A stretch of DNA of 64,000 bases from Tribonema minus (Eukaryota > Sar > Xanthophyceae > Tribonematales > Tribonemataceae): the NCBI GenBank assembly GCA_017506865.1, contig JAFCMP010000090.1:62001-126000 (forward strand), written 5' to 3'. Position 1 is the stretch's first letter, and every line of letters begins with the position of its first letter. The position numbers and the translations under genes are program-made. Below the pieces are notes generated by a model. It searched no databases. It was not told where the DNA came from and saw only the letters and a program-made list of their open reading frames with translations. Of this stretch, positions 62,000-64,000 are shown piece by piece.

Positions 62000-64000
62000 T
62001 TCGTCAAGATGGTCGTCTTTGCCATGTTACTTGATGCGTGCTGCTATGCGCTTTGCGTGACTTGGCACACAAGAGCGCCGCTTGAGCGCATGCATTGAGA
62101 ATTTTGCAGTCATGGTTACGCAGTATGCGATTAAGCCTCAGCCATCCCAGCCCCTATCAGTCCGCGCGCAGTGTTCCACTCAGTCCACCTATGCTGTTCA
62201 GCTGCGCTGTCATCACATGCATGGTGGCGTCATTGACTGAGGCCATGCATTGTTTGCACTCATTGCATCGCGCTTGGCATCACGTGCCATGCGCATTCCC
62301 GCGTCAACCAATGATCGTTCTTGTTTCGAGTGGTCGCATGTATTGTGAACGCTGTCACGTCCTCACTTGAGCACAACTGTCCTGTCTGCGTGTGAGTTGC
62401 AGGTGCAAGGGGACAACAGGAGGAAGGTGCTCTGGTTCATAGGGGCACCCAGCACCATGCGCATAGTGGTCAATTAAACGGCGGCATTGTCCGACATCAC
62501 CATTCAATGGTGCAAGAGCCCGCCACCTAGCGCATACAGCACGGGCAAGCGCAATGTGTTCACGGCGCATGCAGCGGCAGCATTTGCCCTGCTTTACGGA
62601 CATGGTGGTGATTAATCAACACTGGCACTTTGAACAAGACAGGCAGAGTCATGGACAGCATGGAGGTGGCTTATGCAGCACTGGAGTGCGTTGAGTGCTG
62701 TGCAGCCTTTCCCTAAACACGGATTTGGTGTGTGCCCGCAAATGAACATCATTTACAACACCTATCATCAACCTGCCCTCTTTCTTGTTTGATGCCTGTG
62801 GTGCACAAAGTCAGAGTCACTTGATGCTGCAATTGAGCAGGATTCACATCTGCAATTGCCTCAAAGCCTGAGATGCATACCTCCCAAATGGCTTCCACAG
62901 CGTCCAGCTTCATACACTATAACAAAGAAGTATCCAAATGCATGAGAATCTGCAGAGTGCTGCCTGTACATTGACTAGGTTCGTGTGCACAAGCTCATTC
63001 ATCTGCGCATTGCCAACTTCTTTCCGATGTTTGTCATCAGGTACGGCCACTTCTTTGTTGGCAAAGCCAAACTGCCCAGTGTACATACCGCTGATGTGCA
63101 AGAATGACGAGGACATCCATACCATTCTCATCCCAAGAATGAACATGTTCCACACACTCTGTGCATGTGCACGTGCGCCTGAGTTTGATTGCATTATCCC
63201 ACAAAAGCATCCAACAGATACTTGCGAAGCTTGGCGATGAGCAAGATGATTGGCGGCCTCAGCACAGCATATACAATGAAGTCGTGCACCCGCGCCAACA
63301 TGGCATATTGAGTTGTTGCATTCAAACCTTGGGGCCGCACCTGTCGGCGACGCTGACTGATTACAGCTACGAGAGCTGGTAGCTGGTGGTGACTTTCCGT
63401 GAACTGCAACTTCAATTTGAAGCTGTCATAGACTGACACCTTGCGTGCCATCAATGTTCTCTAAGGTGTAGTCCAGTAAAGAGCACTGCAAGCAGAACTG
63501 AACAAGACATGCTTTGCATGTATACCTATTGGTCTGCATGATTTGTGACAGCACATCGCGCTCTCCAACATCATTCATCAATGGTTGTTCTGTGAGTATG
63601 ATTACTTGATTTGCCATTCATCTGATCCTGTTGAACCAAGAAGGCCATCTGGTTCCAGCTACTGCTGCAATGATACCAGGCAGGAAAAAAGGGCAAACCA
63701 CTGGCGGCTGAAATGCAGTGACATTTTCTGACACCCCCCTACCACTTTGGCCCACACACTCACAGACAGACGTACAAACATAAACACCCCCCTGCCCCCC
63801 CCCGCCCCACCCCTGTAGAAGTATCCTTGTGTGCCCCCCCCCCCCCGCTCAACACGACGGCTGAAACCACGATAAACAAGTCCAGCTCGCAGCGCCTGCC
63901 CGACTCACGACGAGAGCACAAAAGGCATGCGCCGGCAGTGTCGCAGCAGCCCTCCAGCCACACACAACACACACCCCTGCGGCAGGCAGCTGACCGAGCG
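62000..64000. other. Unassigned right end
   Basis: No recognisable gene. A minus-strand frame at 63194-62910 contains a coding-like stretch (YTGQFGFANKEVAVPDDKH) that I cannot place. C-rich tracts lie at 63730-63850. Confidence 0.4.

Overview
This is a nuclear window from a eukaryote. Genes are split by GT-AG introns, coding exons are GC-rich with long Ala, Gly and Gln runs, and there are dinucleotide microsatellites, homopolymer G/C tracts and a degraded non-LTR retrotransposon. An axonemal dynein heavy chain shows that the organism makes motile cilia. The p300/CBP-type acetyltransferase has the bromodomain-free layout usual in plants and algae. TTAGGG-like interstitial repeats occur. A flagellated alga, perhaps green, is a reasonable guess, but the taxon cannot be fixed from this sequence alone.

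Layout. 30-7625 (+): C-terminal part of an axonemal dynein heavy chain in two large exons. 8.7-11.1 kb: a foldback inverted repeat, then the 3' end of a retrotransposon with a restriction-like endonuclease, bracketed by two 120-bp direct repeats. 11.1-12.8 kb: low-complexity and unassigned sequence. 27354-12838 (-): a complete ASPM-type spindle-pole gene that I could rebuild as about 21 phase-compatible exons (ASH domain, two CH domains, about 22 IQ-like motifs, C-terminal armadillo-like region). 34.1-28.7 kb (-): a long alpha-helical coiled-coil gene with a Gly/His/Gln-rich tail, not recognised. 34.3-38 kb: no recognisable gene. 38.0-53.0 kb: a large head-to-tail duplication of about 8.7 and 6.3 kb carrying coding-like but stop-interrupted blocks, CA microsatellites and nested secondary duplications. 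53382-60232 (+): a p300/CBP-like histone acetyltransferase rebuilt as six exons (TAZ, RING-like/PHD, KAT11, ZZ, Ala-rich tail). 60.2-64 kb: possible small exons only.

The three recognised genes are unlinked in function: ciliary motility, spindle-pole/microtubule minus-end organisation, and chromatin acetylation. The order shows no operon-like or pathway clustering, as expected for a eukaryote. Exon boundaries are read by eye from splice consensus plus reading-frame continuity and family similarity. No transcript evidence was available.
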